DNA from: Bog-756 sp963776225
GTDB taxonomy: Bacteria > Actinomycetota > Acidimicrobiia > Acidimicrobiales > RAAP-2
Length of the DNA stretch: 64,000 nt
Direction of reading: 5' to 3'
NCBI GenBank assembly: GCA_963776225.1
Contig: CAVZLL010000001.1
Span: 434,001-498,000 of the forward strand
Part shown: one piece after another, positions 51,994-61,401 of the stretch
Layout: every line of letters starts with the position of its first letter
How positions within the stretch are numbered: the stretch's first letter is position 1
Made by a program: the position numbers and the translations under genes
The notes under the pieces: generated by a model
Seen by the model: the letters and a program-made list of their open reading frames with translations, nothing else
Database searches by the model: none
What the model was told of the DNA's origin: nothing

Positions 51994-54191
51994 TGATCCC
52001 GCCCGACGCTTCCGGTCCGAGACCGGGGCCGCTTCCCCCGGTGGGGGTCACGGACCGGGACAGGGGGACGGGATCCTTCACCCCCGGCGTTGCCCAGCCG
52101 GACCGGCCGCCGAGGAGGGTGCCCGAGCTGGCCGGGACCCCGATCGATCTCCGCGACGCCAGGCCGGTGCTGTCCTCCGCTGCCCGGGTCTGGTGGACGG
52201 TGGCCGGCATGACCGTACTGCTGTGGGGTTTCCAGCTCTTCGGGTACGTCGACATCTACCCGATCATCAGCCTGGCCGTCGTCGTCCTCGGCCTTTGGGG
52301 ACTGGGGACCATCGTGGCCGTCTGGCACCCGCGGTCCGTGCAGCCCCGAACCGCCCGGGCCCTGGGCGGAGCCACCCTCGGGCTCGGCGTCGGGGCCTTC
52401 CTGCTGTGGGCCTACCTCCAGGTGTTGTCCTCGCCCGCCTACGGCACCGACGAGATCGCCTTCGACCAGTACGCCGCCCAGCTGGCCCGGCACGGGATGA
52501 ACCCGTACACCCACTCGATGGCCCAGGCGTTCTCGCTCTTCCACGTCTCCCCCGACGGCTACACGTTCCTCCTCGACGGCCACAGCGTGACCTCCCTCTC
52601 CTATCCCGCGCTCTCCTTCCTCCTCTACGTGCCCTTCCTGATGGTCGGTTGGTCGAGCCAGCTGGCCGTGGGCATCAACGTCCTGGCCTGGGCCGGCGGG
52701 GTGGTGCTGACCTTCGTCCTGCTCCCCCGGCCGCTCCGGCCGCTGGCCATCGTCGTCGGCGGCTTCTCCGTGTACATCAGCTACGCGGTCGGAGGGGTCA
52801 CCGACGCCCTCTTCGTCCCGCTGCTGATCGGGGCCGTCTACCGCTGGGACCGGTTCGCCACCACCCGCGGACCGACCGCCTGGCGCGGGCCGGTCCTCCT
52901 CGGCCTGGCCATGGCGGTGAAGCAGACCCCCTGGCTGGTGCTGCCCTTCCTCGTGCTCGGGGTCGCTCTCGAGGCACGACGGCTGGGTGGGGGCGGCGCC
53001 GCGATGCGCACCGCCGGGCGCTATGTCGCCATCGCCGTCGGCGCCTTCCTCGTTCCCAACCTCTGGTTCATCGCGCTCTCTCCTCGGGCGTGGCTGTCCG
53101 GCGTGCTCACCCCCATCGCCAGCCACACGGTGCCCGCCGGTCAGGGGCTCGTCGGGCTCACCCTCTACCTCGGTCTCGGCGGTGGCTCACTCGAGGCCTA
53201 CACCGTGGCGCTGATCGTGGTGTTCGCCGCCCTGCTGGTCGTCTACACCGTCACCTACCCGACGCTGAAGGCGTGGACGGTGGTCTGCCCCGCGGTCGTG
53301 CTGTTCTTCTCCGCCCGATCGTTCGGCAGCTACCTGGTCACCCTGCTGCCCGCCGCGCTGGTGGCCGCCACCTCGGTCCGGCTCACCGGCGCGGTGGCAC
53401 CGGGCACTCCGGCCCCCGCGCCGTTGCGCCACGTGCGCTGGTTGGTGGCCGGCGTGGTCGCGTGCGCAGGGATAGCCGTGGGCGCCATCTTTGCCTCCGG
53501 CCCACCGCTGGCCGTCGCCATCACCTCGGTGCGCACCACCGGGCAACTGGCCACTGTGGTCGAGATCGGGGTGAGCGTGGTCAACCACTCCGGCCGAAGC
53601 GAGACGCCGGCGTTCACCGTGGAGAGCGGTGGTCAGCTGACCGCCTTCTGGGGGGTGCGAAACGGCCCGTCCACCCTGCCCGCCGGGGCACGGGCCCACT
53701 ACACGCTGCTGGCGCCCAACTTCTTCGCCCAGCCGCCGATCACCGGCGGGTTCCAGGTCGTGGCCTTCTCCTCGTCGCCGGCCACGGTCTCGACCAGCCA
53801 CTCGTACCTCCCCACGACCTACCACCTGAGCATCGACCCGAGCGCCGTCGGCGGGATCGTGCCACTCGGCCAGACCGTGGTGCTCCGGGCCGAGATCCTC
53901 GACAAGATCAACCGTCCGGTCCACCTGGGCGGCGAGCCGGTCTACCTCGGCCAGGTCATCTACGGGCAACAGGGGCTGGTCTTCGGCCAGGCCGTCATCA
54001 ACCAGGGCCAGATCGGCCAGACCCCCGTGGTCGCCTTCACCGACAGCCAGGGGGTGGCCACCTTTTCCGTGCGCGGGACCCAGGCTGCGTCGGACCCGGT
54101 GTACTTCGAGGCGAACCTGGTCAACGCCAGCCAGTTCTACCCCTACGGGTACTCCGAGATCGTGCCCATCCGGTTCGGGTCGTCCCCGTGA
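51993..54191 (+). CDS. Large multi-pass membrane protein, probable GT-C glycosyltransferase
   Basis: The protein has 732 residues. A long cytoplasmic N-terminus precedes about ten to twelve membrane segments (roughly 70-500). A glycosyltransferase-like acidic pair lies in the first loop (GTDEIAFDQYAAQLARHGMN). The ~200-residue C-terminal domain outside the membrane shows alternating strands (VVEIGVSVVNHSGRSETPAF, VVLRAEILDKINRPVHLGGE). GT-C enzymes transfer sugars from polyprenyl phosphate on the outer face. The acceptor is unknown. It is coupled on both sides (TGATG and GTGA), so the cluster is one operon. Confidence 0.7.
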   Translation: MIPPDASGPRPGPLPPVGVTDRDRGTGSFTPGVAQPDRPPRRVPELAGTPIDLRDARPVLSSAARVWWTVAGMTVLLWGFQLFGYVDIYPIISLAVVVLGLWGLGTIVAVWHPRSVQPRTARALGGATLGLGVGAFLLWAYLQVLSSPAYGTDEIAFDQYAAQLARHGMNPYTHSMAQAFSLFHVSPDGYTFLLDGHSVTSLSYPALSFLLYVPFLMVGWSSQLAVGINVLAWAGGVVLTFVLLPRPLRPLAIVVGGFSVYISYAVGGVTDALFVPLLIGAVYRWDRFATTRGPTAWRGPVLLGLAMAVKQTPWLVLPFLVLGVALEARRLGGGGAAMRTAGRYVAIAVGAFLVPNLWFIALSPRAWLSGVLTPIASHTVPAGQGLVGLTLYLGLGGGSLEAYTVALIVVFAALLVVYTVTYPTLKAWTVVCPAVVLFFSARSFGSYLVTLLPAALVAATSVRLTGAVAPGTPAPAPLRHVRWLVAGVVACAGIAVGAIFASGPPLAVAITSVRTTGQLATVVEIGVSVVNHSGRSETPAFTVESGGQLTAFWGVRNGPSTLPAGARAHYTLLAPNFFAQPPITGGFQVVAFSSSPATVSTSHSYLPTTYHLSIDPSAVGGIVPLGQTVVLRAEILDKINRPVHLGGEPVYLGQVIYGQQGLVFGQAVINQGQIGQTPVVAFTDSQGVATFSVRGTQAASDPVYFEANLVNASQFYPYGYSEIVPIRFGSSP

Positions 54192-56230
54192 CGACCACGG
54201 TCCTCGCCGAGCGGCCCGTCCGGACACCGGTGATCGTCCCGTCGATCGACCTCCCCGGTCGCGACACACGGCTCGAGTCGGCCATCCGCGTGGCCTGGCT
54301 GGTCTTCGGCCTCCAGCTCGTCGGCATGGTGCTGTGGAGCACCCTCCTCTACAACCGGTGGGGCGCCACCTGGGACTACGCCATCCGGTACCAGGCGTGG
54401 TGGGGCATCGCCCACGGTCACCTCGACCCCTACGTGTCGGTGGTCAACCGCCAGTTCTGGCAGGACCACTTCGAACTGATCGACTGGCCGCTGGCGCCCC
54501 TCTCCCGGCTGTGGGGCGGCGGACTGTGGCCCCTGTGGATCCAGGACGTCATGGTGTTCGGTGGCGAGATCGGTGCCCTCTACCTGGTGGTCGATGCCGT
54601 CCGCAGGCCCAACTGGCCGGCCCGCCTGATCCCCTGGGTGGCGGTCGGCCTGGTCACCCTGCTGCTGGCGGCCAACCCGTGGATCTACGACAGCATCTCG
54701 TTCGACTTCCACTACCAGTCGGTGGGCGCCGCCTGCTTCGCCATGCTGGCCTGTCGCGAGATGATCCGCGGCCGGACCGGATGGCTCGCCCTGTGGGTGG
54801 GGCTGTGCCTGGCCTGCGGCGACATCGCCGGCACCTACCTGGCCGCCGTGGGGATCGGGGGAATCCTGGCCGGACGAGCCTCCCGGCGGCGCGGGGCGGC
54901 GCTGTTGGCTGTCGGGGCCTGGTGGTTCGTGCTGGTCAGCCTCCTCGGCGGCGGGCAGGGTTCCAGCTTCGTCAAGCACTACGGCTATCTCGGTGGATCC
55001 TCGGGCACGGGCCACCTGGGGGTCGGAGGCCTGGCCCGGGGCTTCCTCCTTCACCCGTTGCGGGTGGTGGGACAACTGTGGCAGGCCCGCGCCGACCTGT
55101 GGGCCTACGCGGTGAGCTCGGGCGGCCTCGGACTGTTCAGCCCCCTCGCTGCCCTGCCCGTGCTCGTCCTGTTCGAGAGCGGTTCCGGCCAGGGCGCCTC
55201 CCTCCGATCGATTGCCTACGAGAACTTCGGCGTCCTCCTGTTCACCGCCCCGCTGACCGTCCTCGTCCTGGCCTCGCTGACCCGGCAGCTGTGGCGCGGG
55301 TGGGTGGCCACCCACCTCCCCCGGGCCGGGAGGAGGTGGCTGCGCTCGCCCCGGCTGCCGTTGGCCCTCGCCGCCGTGGTCGCCGTCAACGCGCTCGTCT
55401 GGGCGGCCGTCTGGATCCCCCAGGTGCCGGTCCAGTGGCTGCGCACCCCGCCGGCCACCGCCTCTGCCCTCGCCCGGGTCGCCTCGATGATCCCGCCGGA
55501 CGCCGAGGTGGTGGCATCCCAGGGGGTCATCGGACGGCTCGCCGACCGGCAGTGGCTCTACGACGTGGCGGGCGGCATCGCCCGGTTCCCCCTGCACACC
55601 GCCGACACCTACTTCGTGCTCGTCCCCTACGCAGGCATCGAGACGGCCAGCGTCGAGCTCCAGCTGTCGATGATCGGCCAGCTCGCTGGGCCCCTCCACG
55701 CCACGCTGTTGTCCGGTAGCGACGGCGTCTGGCTCTTCCGGCTGCCCCGGGGAGGCGGTCCGGACGCGGTGACCTTCTCTCCCTCTCCCACCGAACCGGC
55801 ATGGGCGGTCCAGACCAGCACCGGACGGAGGCTGTTGACCGGGCCGTCCTACACCTGGAACATGGCCGTCGACGGGCCAAGACCGGGATATGTGACCTTC
55901 GGCGCCAACTGGAACCTCCTGCCCGGCACCTACCGCACCACGGTGACCATGGACGCCTCCGTGCCCACCGAGGTGGAGACATGGGACTCCACCAAGAACG
56001 TGCTGCTCGCGCGGACCGACGTGCCCGCGACCAACGGCCAGGTGGCCGTCCAGTCGGTGGTGCGGGTCACCGACCGGGGCGGCGACGTGCCCTTCTCCGG
56101 ATGGGGACCGTTCGATTTCCTCCCGGGCGGGACCCCCGGGTCGGCCGACCGGATCGAGCTCCGGGTGTGGACGCCGGGCACCGGGCCGGTGAACGTCTAC
56201 AACCTCGAGATGCAGCCCGATCCGGGATGA
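54188..56230 (+). CDS. DUF2079-like large membrane protein
   Basis: The protein has 680 residues, starting at the GTG inside the previous stop. About ten membrane segments occupy residues 30-420. 'YNRWGATWDYAIRYQAWWGI' and 'GHLDPYVSVVNRQFWQDHFE' are typical of DUF2079 proteins, with 'SISFDFHYQSVGAACFAMLA' further on (the H-containing loop of the family). The C-terminal 250 residues lie outside the membrane and end in a beta-rich domain (RIELRVWTPGTGPVNVYNLE). DUF2079 proteins are suspected membrane glycosyltransferases; no activity is proven. It is the last gene of the surface operon. Confidence 0.75.
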   Translation: MTTTVLAERPVRTPVIVPSIDLPGRDTRLESAIRVAWLVFGLQLVGMVLWSTLLYNRWGATWDYAIRYQAWWGIAHGHLDPYVSVVNRQFWQDHFELIDWPLAPLSRLWGGGLWPLWIQDVMVFGGEIGALYLVVDAVRRPNWPARLIPWVAVGLVTLLLAANPWIYDSISFDFHYQSVGAACFAMLACREMIRGRTGWLALWVGLCLACGDIAGTYLAAVGIGGILAGRASRRRGAALLAVGAWWFVLVSLLGGGQGSSFVKHYGYLGGSSGTGHLGVGGLARGFLLHPLRVVGQLWQARADLWAYAVSSGGLGLFSPLAALPVLVLFESGSGQGASLRSIAYENFGVLLFTAPLTVLVLASLTRQLWRGWVATHLPRAGRRWLRSPRLPLALAAVVAVNALVWAAVWIPQVPVQWLRTPPATASALARVASMIPPDAEVVASQGVIGRLADRQWLYDVAGGIARFPLHTADTYFVLVPYAGIETASVELQLSMIGQLAGPLHATLLSGSDGVWLFRLPRGGGPDAVTFSPSPTEPAWAVQTSTGRRLLTGPSYTWNMAVDGPRPGYVTFGANWNLLPGTYRTTVTMDASVPTEVETWDSTKNVLLARTDVPATNGQVAVQSVVRVTDRGGDVPFSGWGPFDFLPGGTPGSADRIELRVWTPGTGPVNVYNLEMQPDPG

Positions 56231-56271
56231 CCGGTTCGGCGCCCTGTCCCGTGGTCGGCGCTCCCCGACGG

Positions 56272-57627
56272 TCAGGCCGGCGTCATCGTCCAGCCGGTGA
56301 GAACCAGAGTGCCGTCTTCCACCTCGGCGTGCATGGAGATCCGGTACAGGCCGGCGGCCCGGTCCCCGGCCAGCACGGGCTCGGTGGCCAGCGACGATCC
56401 GGTCATCGCGGCACCGACCACGTCGAGCGAGGGGTCGAAGTCGCTGTCGTTGTAGGTGATCCGGGCCCCGACCAGTGGCGCCGCGGCCGAGAACGGGACG
56501 GTCGGGCCGATCGCCGCCCACCACGAGGGCTGGTCCTGCTCGGCCGCCCTGACGGCGGCGAAGTAGAGCGCCAGCACGGCCGCCTCGTCGTCGAGCGGTG
56601 CCGCGCTCTCCTGCCATCCGACGGCCGGTGACCCGGTGACGGCCAGGGTGCCCAGCGGGGCCGGGTTGTGGCCGAGGTCCAGCCCCTCGGCGGCCAGGGG
56701 CGGCGGCGCCGGCACCACCGGGGCCGGACCCGGGGCTACCGATCTGGTCGGCGAACCGGCGTCGACCACGCGGGTGAGCGTCGCGTCGAGCACGTAGCGC
56801 TGCGAGGTGAGGAAGAGCGCGTCGAGCGGGTAGCAGGTGATCAGTACCAACTGCTCGGCAGCGGTCTGCACGATGGGGGAGCCGGCAGCCACGACACGGT
56901 GGCCGACCACCCTGTAATCGAAGGTCCGGCACGGCGTGACCACCGAGACCGTGTCCCCCGGTGCGAGCTGCTCGATGTGGCTGAACCAGGTGACGTCGTG
57001 GGCGGCCAGCACCGCTGTGCCCGGTGAGCCCGGCCACGAGCTGGCCGGCACGTGCCCCACCGCCACGCTCAGCTGGCTCTCCCCCACCCCGTCGACGACA
57101 GGGGCCAAGAGCCCGATCGAGTGCGCCTCGAGCAGCGCGTAGGCGGTGGGTAGTGACGTCGCGGTCCCTTCCGAGGGAGCAGCGGCGGCCAGGGCCGGGC
57201 CCGGGGAGTCATCGGCACCACCGGCGGCGCCCGTGACCGAGGGGGGCAGTCGGGACACACAGGCACCGGCCACCCGGGCGTGGGCCGCCGACCGCTCCTC
57301 CGAACGGATGAGGGCCGTCCCGGTACGGACGGAGTGCCGGTAGAAGAGGAACACGTGGGCCCCCAGGGCGACGCCGCAGACCATCGACACGACGGCCACC
57401 CCGTACGCCGCCATCCGCGCCGGCGACCTTGCGGAGCGGGCGGAGCGGGTTCCGGGACGGGGCCCGGTGGCCTGCGCCCGGTCTGGCCCCGTCCGACCCG
57501 GCTGCGCGGGGGCGAACGGGAGCTCGGCGTAGGAGGCGACCGGCAGCTCCGGCACGGGCACCGGCAGACGCAGCTCGGGCACGGGAACCGGCGCCTTCCG
57601 CGGTCGGGTCTCCCACGGGCTCGCCAT
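56272..57627 (-). CDS. Sortase with long C-terminal extension
   Basis: The protein has 451 residues. A Pro-rich cytoplasmic start and one membrane segment (about 73-96) precede the extracellular sortase domain (about 155-290), with catalytic His210 (LAAHDVTWFSHIEQL), Cys265 (VLITCYPLDA) and Arg277 (SQRYVLDAT). The remaining ~160 residues, after a Pro/Ala linker, form a further domain ('AAVRAAEQDQPSWWAAIGPT', 'YNDSDFDPSLDVVGAA') absent from standard sortases of about 200-300 residues. The actinobacterial class E/F-like type is likely. It is convergent with the surface operon and may attach its products to the wall. Confidence 0.85.
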   Translation of the reverse strand: MASPWETRPRKAPVPVPELRLPVPVPELPVASYAELPFAPAQPGRTGPDRAQATGPRPGTRSARSARSPARMAAYGVAVVSMVCGVALGAHVFLFYRHSVRTGTALIRSEERSAAHARVAGACVSRLPPSVTGAAGGADDSPGPALAAAAPSEGTATSLPTAYALLEAHSIGLLAPVVDGVGESQLSVAVGHVPASSWPGSPGTAVLAAHDVTWFSHIEQLAPGDTVSVVTPCRTFDYRVVGHRVVAAGSPIVQTAAEQLVLITCYPLDALFLTSQRYVLDATLTRVVDAGSPTRSVAPGPAPVVPAPPPLAAEGLDLGHNPAPLGTLAVTGSPAVGWQESAAPLDDEAAVLALYFAAVRAAEQDQPSWWAAIGPTVPFSAAAPLVGARITYNDSDFDPSLDVVGAAMTGSSLATEPVLAGDRAAGLYRISMHAEVEDGTLVLTGWTMTPA

Positions 57628-57820
57628 CACCGCCAGTCTTTCCTCTTTCGCCCCTCCAGAAGGGCATGGTCGCACGTTCGGCCACTCCTCCGGGGGGAAT
57701 CCGCAGCCGCGGTGAAGAGGTGGGGAGGACCGGCCCGAAGCGACCGGATGGGGGCGGGCAGATCACGGGCCCGGCGGACGACGCGCCGCCCTGCCGCTCA
57801 TGTGCTTGGCGATCAGGTCA

Positions 57821-59644
57821 TCAACGCTGCATGGGCTGGTCGATCTCGAGCCCGGCGAAGTCACCTGCCTCGCGCCACTCACTGAGCAGCGTGATCCAAC
57901 CGAAGAGGTCCCCCCGACCGCCACCGTAGGCGCCGGCACGGGGGTTCATCGCCTTCGGATTGCCCTCGTTGTTGAGCCGGGACGGCGTGCAGGCCTCCAT
58001 GACCGCGCTGGTGTCGGTGAAGGCGTTGACCACGCCCTCGACGTACTCGTCCTCGGCCTGAGCCGCCACGTCGAACATCCGCACGCCCTTCTGGTCGAGG
58101 AGGCCGATGGTCGCCGCGATGTGCTCGGCCCCCTCGCAATTCACCAAGGTGAAGTTGACAGAGATGACGCCCTGCTGTCCGGGGGCGGGCACCATGAACA
58201 AGTTGGGAAAGCCCCGGGTCATGATTCCGTGCAGGGTGGCGGGGCCCCCTGCCCACTTGTCGGCAAGGTTCACACCGCCCCGCCCTGTGATCTCGTGAAC
58301 GGCACGCCGGGGGAGCGGCGTGACCTCGGCCTCGAAGCCGGTGGCGTAGACGAGACAGTCGAGCTTGTAGTCGTCTCCGTTGCAGATGAGTCCCCATGGG
58401 GTGACCCGTTCGATGCCGGCCGGGCAATCGACGAGGGTCACGTTGGGGAGGTTGAAGGCCGGCAGGTATTCGTCGTGGAAGCATGGCCGCTTGCAGAGGT
58501 AGCGGTAATAGGGCTTCAGGATCTCGGCATACCGGGGGTTGGTGACTGTCTCCTCGATCCTCCTCCGGTGCTCCTCCATGATCTCGAAGTCCTCCTCCTC
58601 TGCCCGCAGGATGAACTCCTCCCTCGTCATGCCAGGCTCCCGTCGGGGATTCCAGACCCTCGCCTCGTAGTGCGTCCAGCCGTCGTCGATCAGGTCCTCG
58701 ACCTCCTGGCCGTCGAGGACCTGGTGGAAGTTGTACATGCGCTCGCGCTGCCAGCCGGGCCCGAGTTGATCGGCGAAGTCAGGGGGTGTCGGACGGTTGT
58801 TCCGTGCACCCACCGCCGAAGGGGTGCGCTGAAAGACGTAGAGGTGCTTGGCCGATTCGGCCAGGGGCAGAATGCATTGGATGGCGCTCGCGCCCGTTCC
58901 GATGACGGCGAGGGTCTTGTCGGCGAGCTTCCCCATCCTCGAGTGCATGTCGCCTCCGGTGTACTCGTAGTCCCAGCGCGCCGTGTGGAAGGACTTCCCT
59001 TGGAAGAGCTCCATGCCCGGGATGTCGGGGAGTTTGATCAGGTTGAGGATGCCCACGGCCATGACCACATAGCGCGCCCTGATCACGTCCCCACGATCGG
59101 TGCGAATAATCCAGCGGGCCTCGGTCTCGTCCCATTCGGAGGTTTGGACGCCAGTGTGAAACAGGGCATCGCTCACCAGTTCGTACGTTTCGGCGATCCG
59201 CACGAGGTGTTCGCGGATTTCGTCGCCGAAGGCGTACTTGCGGGTGGGGATGTAGTCGAGCTCCTCGAGCATGGGCAGATAGATGTAGGACTCGACGTCG
59301 CACATCACCCCCGGGTACCGGTTCCAGTACCAGGTGCCGCCGATGCCCCCGGCCTGGTCGATCAGTCGGATCCGCTCGATCCCGGCCTGGCGGAGCTTGG
59401 CGCCCACCACGGTTCCGGCGATCCCGGCCCCGACAACGGCCACGTCGATCTCTTCGGCGATCGGATCCCGGTGGGTGAACGGCGTGAAGGGGTCGTCCCG
59501 GTACTGACCGAAGGGGTTGTCCCCGCCGAGGTTCCGGATCGCGGCTCGTCCGGGGATCAGCCGCTTGTCCCGTTCCTCCCGGTACTTGGCGTGGACGGCG
59601 TCCGGGTTGAAGCGGGGATGTGACGAACCGCTGGTCGATTCCAC
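57821..59644 (-). CDS. Type I Baeyer-Villiger-type flavin monooxygenase
   Basis: This 607-residue FAD/NADPH enzyme has a first Rossmann motif VVGAGIAGTVVG (about 69-80), the BVMO fingerprint F-x-G-x3-H-T-x2-W as FQGKSFHTARWDYE (about 214-227) and a second Rossmann motif VIGTGASA. The region 'GGIGGTWYWNRYPGVMCDVESYIY' also matches the family. It oxidises ketones to esters or lactones using O2. An N-terminal extension of ~60 residues resembles the larger steroid/cyclic-ketone BVMOs. It is divergent from an amidohydrolase gene across 240 bp; the two may act in the same pathway. Confidence 0.92.
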   Translation of the reverse strand: MESTSGSSHPRFNPDAVHAKYREERDKRLIPGRAAIRNLGGDNPFGQYRDDPFTPFTHRDPIAEEIDVAVVGAGIAGTVVGAKLRQAGIERIRLIDQAGGIGGTWYWNRYPGVMCDVESYIYLPMLEELDYIPTRKYAFGDEIREHLVRIAETYELVSDALFHTGVQTSEWDETEARWIIRTDRGDVIRARYVVMAVGILNLIKLPDIPGMELFQGKSFHTARWDYEYTGGDMHSRMGKLADKTLAVIGTGASAIQCILPLAESAKHLYVFQRTPSAVGARNNRPTPPDFADQLGPGWQRERMYNFHQVLDGQEVEDLIDDGWTHYEARVWNPRREPGMTREEFILRAEEEDFEIMEEHRRRIEETVTNPRYAEILKPYYRYLCKRPCFHDEYLPAFNLPNVTLVDCPAGIERVTPWGLICNGDDYKLDCLVYATGFEAEVTPLPRRAVHEITGRGGVNLADKWAGGPATLHGIMTRGFPNLFMVPAPGQQGVISVNFTLVNCEGAEHIAATIGLLDQKGVRMFDVAAQAEDEYVEGVVNAFTDTSAVMEACTPSRLNNEGNPKAMNPRAGAYGGGRGDLFGWITLLSEWREAGDFAGLEIDQPMQR

Positions 59645-59884
59645 GAAACCCTCCTCGGTCCTACCGCCTCCTGATGACCCGAGTCTGCGTCAGGTGGTAC
59701 GGATCGGCCAGGGACGAAGGACCCAAAAGTCGTCGCAGGAATGCCCCTGGAGCCGGCGGCCGTGTGGCCGGAGACACCATCAGGGTCCAAAGTCCCTATC
59801 CACGGCCCGCCCCGCCCGTCACAGTTTCAATGGACAGTGGCGTCCAAAGAAGCATCGTGACCACAGGCGAGAGGAGCCGGGACC
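59645..59884. promoter_or_regulatory. Divergent promoter region of the monooxygenase and amidohydrolase genes
   Basis: These 240 bp hold no gene I can support. GTCCAAAG occurs twice, at 59785-59792 and 59842-59849, 57 bp apart, and a related sequence (GACCCAAAAGTC) lies near 59720. The repeats could be a regulator's half-sites. I do not see a confident promoter. Confidence 0.35.
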
Positions 59885-61105
59885 GTGGAGTTCACCCCGT
59901 ACAGCCCAGACATGGAGTTCACCGACATCGGGCACCCGGTCTTCGACTGCGACTTCCACTTCTACGAGACCGCCGAGTCCTTCACCCGCTATCTGCCCGA
60001 GGAGTATTCGGGGCTGTTGCGTCTGGCGAACATCGACGGGCGTACGAAGATGATCGTGCGGGGCCGGGTGTCCGACTACATCCCCAACCCCACGTTCGAG
60101 GTCGTGGCCGCACCGGGCTCGGGCTTCGAGTACTTCTCTGGCCGGAACACGGAGGGCAAGAGCTTCCGCGAGATCGTGAAGCCCATGCGGGCCATCCCCG
60201 AATTCACCGACCGCGATGCACGGATGGCGCTGATGGACCGCATGCACATCCAGGCGATCGTGAACTTCCCCACCCTCGCCTCGACGATCGAGGTCAACTT
60301 CATGGACGACCCGATCGCCACCCAGGTCCTGATCCACGCCTTCAACGAGTGGATGTACGACGACTGGGGCTTCGACTTCGGCGGCCGCATCTACTCCACC
60401 CCGGTCATGAACCTCGCGACGGCCGAGGGGGCGGTGAAGGAGCTCGAGTGGGCGCTCGAGCGTGGTGCAAAGACCGTGCTCGTCCGCCCGGCGCCCGTGG
60501 CCGGGTATCGCGGGTCGAAGTCGCCCTTCCTCCCCGAGCTCGATCCCTTCTGGGCGCGGATCCAGGAAGCCGACATCCCGGTCATGTTCCACGCCTCGGA
60601 CTCGGGGTACGCCAGGTACGCGAACGACTGGACCGGCGCGGGCCGTGAGATGCGCCCGTTCGAGTACAACCTGTTCGAGTCGATGTCACAGACCCACCGG
60701 CCGATCATGGACACAGTCTTTTCGGCCGTTGGTCACGGGATGCTGTCGCGGTTCCCGAAAGTGCGGATCGCCAGCATCGAGTGCGGCAGCGCATGGATCA
60801 CCTGGGTGGTGGAGATGATGAAGATCCAGTACGGGAAGACGCCACAGCTGTTCGCCGAGCATCCCCTCGACGTGCTCAAGCGGTCGCTCTACGTCGCCCC
60901 CTACTGGGAGGACCCGCTCGAGCCCCTCGCCGACGCGATCGGGTTCGACCACATCCTGTTCAACTCCGACTGGCCCCACCCCGAAGGGATCGCCGATCCG
61001 AACGAGTATGCCGTGTACATCCGTGACGAGCTCGGCTTGCCCGATGCCGACGTCGCGAAGGTGATGGGTGAGAACATGTTCGCTCTCATGGGCCTCGCCG
61101 CCTGA
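59885..61105 (+). CDS. Amidohydrolase-2 (ACMSD-like) family metal-dependent hydrolase
   Basis: The protein has 406 residues. The TIM-barrel amidohydrolase fold is marked by the N-terminal metal site 'VFDCDFHFYE', 'PVMFHASDSGYARYAND' in mid-barrel, 'RIASIECGSAWITWVVEMMK', and the C-terminal 'ILFNSDWPHPEGI' with the last metal-binding Asp. The family includes decarboxylases and hydrolases of aromatic-acid and ring-cleavage pathways. GTG at 59885 (GAGAGGAG upstream) is the start; an ATG 27 bases later is possible. It stands divergent to the BVMO gene. Confidence 0.88.
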   Translation: MEFTPYSPDMEFTDIGHPVFDCDFHFYETAESFTRYLPEEYSGLLRLANIDGRTKMIVRGRVSDYIPNPTFEVVAAPGSGFEYFSGRNTEGKSFREIVKPMRAIPEFTDRDARMALMDRMHIQAIVNFPTLASTIEVNFMDDPIATQVLIHAFNEWMYDDWGFDFGGRIYSTPVMNLATAEGAVKELEWALERGAKTVLVRPAPVAGYRGSKSPFLPELDPFWARIQEADIPVMFHASDSGYARYANDWTGAGREMRPFEYNLFESMSQTHRPIMDTVFSAVGHGMLSRFPKVRIASIECGSAWITWVVEMMKIQYGKTPQLFAEHPLDVLKRSLYVAPYWEDPLEPLADAIGFDHILFNSDWPHPEGIADPNEYAVYIRDELGLPDADVAKVMGENMFALMGLAA

Positions 61106-61401
61106 GGCGCCTGGCGGCGAGCGCCGTCCACCAGGGCTGACGCTCTCGCCCGGCTCCGCAACGTTTGGATTGGCCCATCGGAGTGGGTGGTTCCCTCTGC
61201 GAGCGCGACCGATCGTCTGTTCGCTAGAGAGTTCCGGCGTCGTGAGCCGCTCGAGCAGTTGCCGCAATGGAAGGGACACGCCGCCGGCAGTGAGTAGCGG
61301 CCCGTGTACCCACGGCCGAGGATTCGGATCTTGCATAGATACCCCTCGCCGGACAGATGGGTCACCGGAAGCTTTGGGAGAGTCCCCGTGTTGGACATGA
61401 C

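Noticed and set aside
51500..54187. Extension of the DUF2079-like frame far upstream to give a 1576-residue protein
   Set aside because: The upstream part is a shifted reading of the propeller lipoprotein and GT-C genes. The GTG at 54188 with its stop overlap is the natural start.
54143..57037. A 964-codon minus-strand open frame opposite the DUF2079-like gene
   Set aside because: It is antisense to a gene with membrane segments and overlaps the sortase gene in another frame.
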